In this document: positions 61,377-64,000 of the stretch, in pieces
How positions within the stretch are numbered: position 1 is the first letter of the stretch
Layout of the letters: every line of letters begins with the position of its first letter
From: Lithobates sylvaticus
Lineage: Eukaryota; Chordata; Amphibia; Anura; Ranidae
Length of the DNA stretch: 64,000 nucleotides
Direction: 5' to 3'
NCBI GenBank assembly: GCA_028564925.1
Contig: CM053033.1
Span: forward strand, 86,686,468 to 86,750,467
Position numbers and translations under genes: made by a program
The notes under the pieces: model-generated
Databases searched by the model: none
Told to the model about the DNA's origin: nothing
The model's input: the letters and a program-made list of their open reading frames with translations, nothing else

Positions 61377-64000
61377 ATGGCTGGAAGACCGCCAAGGGGA
61401 GGCAGAGCGTGCAGAGCCAAGAACACAGGGCAGGCAGGCTCTGTTTCTAGTGGACGTGGACGTGGTCGTGCATCGTCATCAGCACGTGGCCATGGGACAC
61501 GCGCGTCTTTGTTTTCGGCAGCTGGACATGTGGAGCCGCATCATGCTGAAGGCTTGGTAGAATGGATGACCAAGCCCTCCTCATCCTCCTCATCCTCTCT
61601 CACCCAGGCTCAGGGTACTGGCAGAGCAGCTGCCAACGCGTACTCAATGGCATCATCAGCCACCCCTTCCCTAGACCCACCATGTCCTCCTGAGGAGTCC
61701 CCCGAACTCTGAGCACAGTGTTGGGTACATGCTCCAGGAGGATGCCCAACGATTCGAAGGCTCGGATGATGATACCCAGCTTGAGGAATCTGGCAGTACT
61801 GTTCCACCAGCTGCAGCTTACTGCCAGGTTTGCTCTAGTGGTGAAGAGGGAGGGGATGATGAGGTCACTGACTCCACGTGGGTGCCTGAAGGGAGAGAGG
61901 ATGAGGAGGAGGACGAGGAGGAGGAGGATGCGGCGTCACATGTCCAACGAGGCAGGATGCCCCCTGGAGGCCAGGTAGAGGCCAGCACAGCAACTGTACA
62001 ACACCGCAGAGCTCCGCCTGTGCAGGGCGCTGCCTCTGCACGTTATCAGAAAAGTTCATTGGTGTGGGCCTTTTTTGAGACGAGTGCATCAGATCGCACC
62101 ACTGCTATTTGCAATATTTGTCTCAAGCGTATCTCGCGTGGCCAAAACATCAGCCGCTTGGGCACCACAAGCATGAGCAGACATATGTCGACCTGCCATG
62201 CAGCTCGTTGGCAGGCACACATAAAAGACCCACACCAAAGAACTAAGCGGACCTCTCCTTGCTCCTCATCAGCTGGGATCTCCATCCCCACTACACCTTC
62301 AGTCCTCTCTGAAAGCTGCTCTGAGAGGACTGAAGGTGTAGAATTAGGTGTGTCACAACCAAGTACTTGCAGTACACCGACGTCCGATTGCAGCAGGCAA
62401 ATTTCCCTGCCCCAGCTGCTGGACCGTAGAAAGAAGTACACTCCCAGCCATCCACATGCCCAGCGGTTGAATGCTAGCTTGGCTAAATTGCTAGCACTTC
62501 AACTGCTGCCTTTTCAGTTGGTAGACTCGGCCCCCTTCCGTGAGTTTGTTCAATGTGCGGTTCCTCAGTGGCAGGTTCCCAAACGCCACTTTTTCTCACG
62601 GAAGGCGATTCCATCTCTCTACCGGCATGTGGAAGGCAATGTCCATGCCTCGCTGGACAGGGCGGTCAGCGGTAAGGTGCATATTACCGCTGACTCATGG
62701 TCCAGCAGGCATGGACAGGGACGGTACCTTTCTTTCACGGCCCATTGGGTCACTCTATTGGCAGCTGGGAGGGATGCAGGACAAGGTGCAGTAGTGTTGG
62801 AGGTTGTTCCTCCACCACGCCTCCAAAACGCTACTACTGCTACTGGTTGTGACACGCCTCTCTCCTCCACCCCCTCCTCTTCTTCTTCCTCCAGTGCTCT
62901 GTCCTTGGAACCAGCGGTGCTCCGTAGGCATACAAGGGGCTACGCAAGTACGCAGGCAAAAAGATGCCATGCCGTGCTTGCGCTGGTGTGTTTGGGGGAC
63001 AGGAGCCACACTGGGCCAGAGGTTCTGGCAGCTCTGCAGGGGCAGGCCGAGAGGTGGTTGACGCCACGTCAGCTTAAGCCAGGAATGGTCGTTTCTGACA
63101 ATGGCACCAACCTCCTCTCCGCCCTGCGACAGGGGCAGCTCACCCATGTGCCCTGCATGGCTCACGTCCTCAACCTGGTGGTGCAGCGGTTCTTGGGCAG
63201 GTTCCCAGGCTTACAGGATGTCCTGAGGCAGGCCAGGAAAGTCTGTGTGCATTTCCGCCGATCTTATAATGCCAGTGCTCGGCTCACTGAGCTGCAAAAG
63301 GAGCTGAACCTGCCCAAGAACCGCCTAATATGTGACATGCCCACCAGGTGGAACTCAACGCTGGCCATGCTGCAGCGACTGCACACGCAGCAGAGGGCCA
63401 TCAATGAGTACCTTTGCGATTACGGCACCAGGACAGGGTCAGGGGAGCTTGTTTTTTTTTCCCCACGTCAGTGGAGCATGATCAGGGATGCATGCACTGT
63501 CCTCTCACCATTTGAGGAGGCCACGAGGATGGTGAGCAGTGACAGTGCATGCATCAGTGACACTGTCCCTCTTGTCCACCTGTTGGAGCATACGCTGCGT
63601 GGGATAATGGACAGGGCACTTGAGGCAGAACAGAGGCAGGAAGAGGAGGACTTCCTTGCCTCTCAAGGCCCCCTTTATCCGGACAGTGTTCCTTCTGTCC
63701 CACCCATCACACAGGAAGAGGATGAGGAGGAGGAGGATTGTGTGAGCATGGAGGTGGAGCCTGGCACTCAGCATCAGCAGCAGCAGTCTTTTAGGGATGA
63801 TGTACAGTCCCAACAAACCAGTGGACTTGTACGTGGCTGGGAGGAGGTGGCTGGCGATCATGTCATCCTCAGTGACCCAGAAGACTCCGGACCGAATGCC
63901 TCAGCTAACCTACGCTGCATGGCCTCCCTGATCCTGCAAAGCCTGCGGAAGGATCCTCGTGTTCTTCGGATCAAGGAGAGGGACCATTACTGGCTGGCCA
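61377..64000 (+). CDS. hAT transposase with BED finger (partial, one shift)
   Basis: A hAT transposase, the enzyme that excises and reinserts the element; it acts in the nucleus on element ends. The N-terminal frame (61,377-61,712) is basic: MAGRPPRGGRACRAKNTGQ... and HVEPHHAEGLVEWMTKPSS. A small indel near 61,705 moves the reading to the next frame (EHSVGYMLQEDAQRFEG), which then stays open to 64,000, over 770 codons. An acidic stretch is followed by the BED zinc finger CNICLKRI...MSRHMSTCH (about 62,110-62,200). The catalytic part has VHITADSWSS (about 62,680), VVSDNGTNLLSAL (about 63,087), VPCMAHVLNLVVQ (about 63,150) and DMPTRWNSTLAML (about 63,336), typical of Ac-type hAT enzymes. The C-terminal dimerisation domain starts near the window end. 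Apart from the single shift, no break is seen. Confidence 0.9.

Larger units (their letters stand above)
58698..64000 (+). mobile_element. Large hAT element, 5' part (runs off window)
   Basis: Begins about TAGGGATGGGCCCGGTGCTC. Layout: serial hairpins (58,708-58,971), CCAAT boxes, TATA box (59,003), a tandem-repeat leader (59,147-61,370), then a BED-finger hAT transposase frame from 61,377 to the window end. The right end lies beyond the window, so the 8-bp duplication expected for hAT cannot be checked. The transposase frame is nearly uninterrupted, so the copy is probably young. Confidence 0.85.

Overview
The window looks like nuclear DNA of a large-genome frog, most likely a ranid-type anuran. 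The base for this is one recognisable vertebrate host gene (SFT2D3) and dense layers of frog-style repeats: TTAA-flanked non-autonomous DNA transposons, Tc1/mariner copies, Harbinger-like and hAT elements, L1 and L2/CR1-type LINEs, and an old endogenous retrovirus. The species is an inference. No bacterial genes, CRISPR arrays, tRNA or rRNA genes were recognised.

Layout. 0-2.5 kb: a retroelement-like ORF with its own promoter, nested palindromic MITEs and a TTAA element with three TCTCGCGAGA boxes. 2.5-19.6 kb: a Tc1 copy split by a 15.4-kb block holding a class I-like retrovirus fossil, which was itself hit by a full-length L1 with two open ORFs (16-bp target duplication) and by a 1.6-kb foldback element (15-bp duplication). 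20.4-26.6 kb: a decayed L1 relative on the minus strand. 26.8-27.7 kb: a palindromic Tc1 derivative. 28.4-37.2 kb: a four-deep stack, Tc1 'D' containing Tc1 'B' containing a Harbinger-like element containing a nearly intact L2/CR1-type LINE. 37.3-54.7 kb: accessory DNA made of LTR remnants, a second L2-type LINE fragment, a GC-rich palindromic element, and at least six copies or fragments of one family that starts TTAACCACTT.

54.7-58.7 kb is the only host-gene neighbourhood: single-exon SFT2D3 on the minus strand (56,314-56,928), followed by a diverged tandem repeat that begins inside its last codons. 58.7-64.0 kb is the 5' part of a large hAT element: serial perfect hairpins, CCAAT and TATA boxes, about 34 tandem repeat units as a 2.2-kb leader, then a BED-finger transposase frame that runs open off the window end.

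The genes do not form a pathway. The organising principle is sequential insertion, and nesting gives a relative age order. The most unusual structures are the hAT leader, the SFT2D3 tail duplication, the foldback element, and LINE or DNA-element leaders made of tandem repeats.
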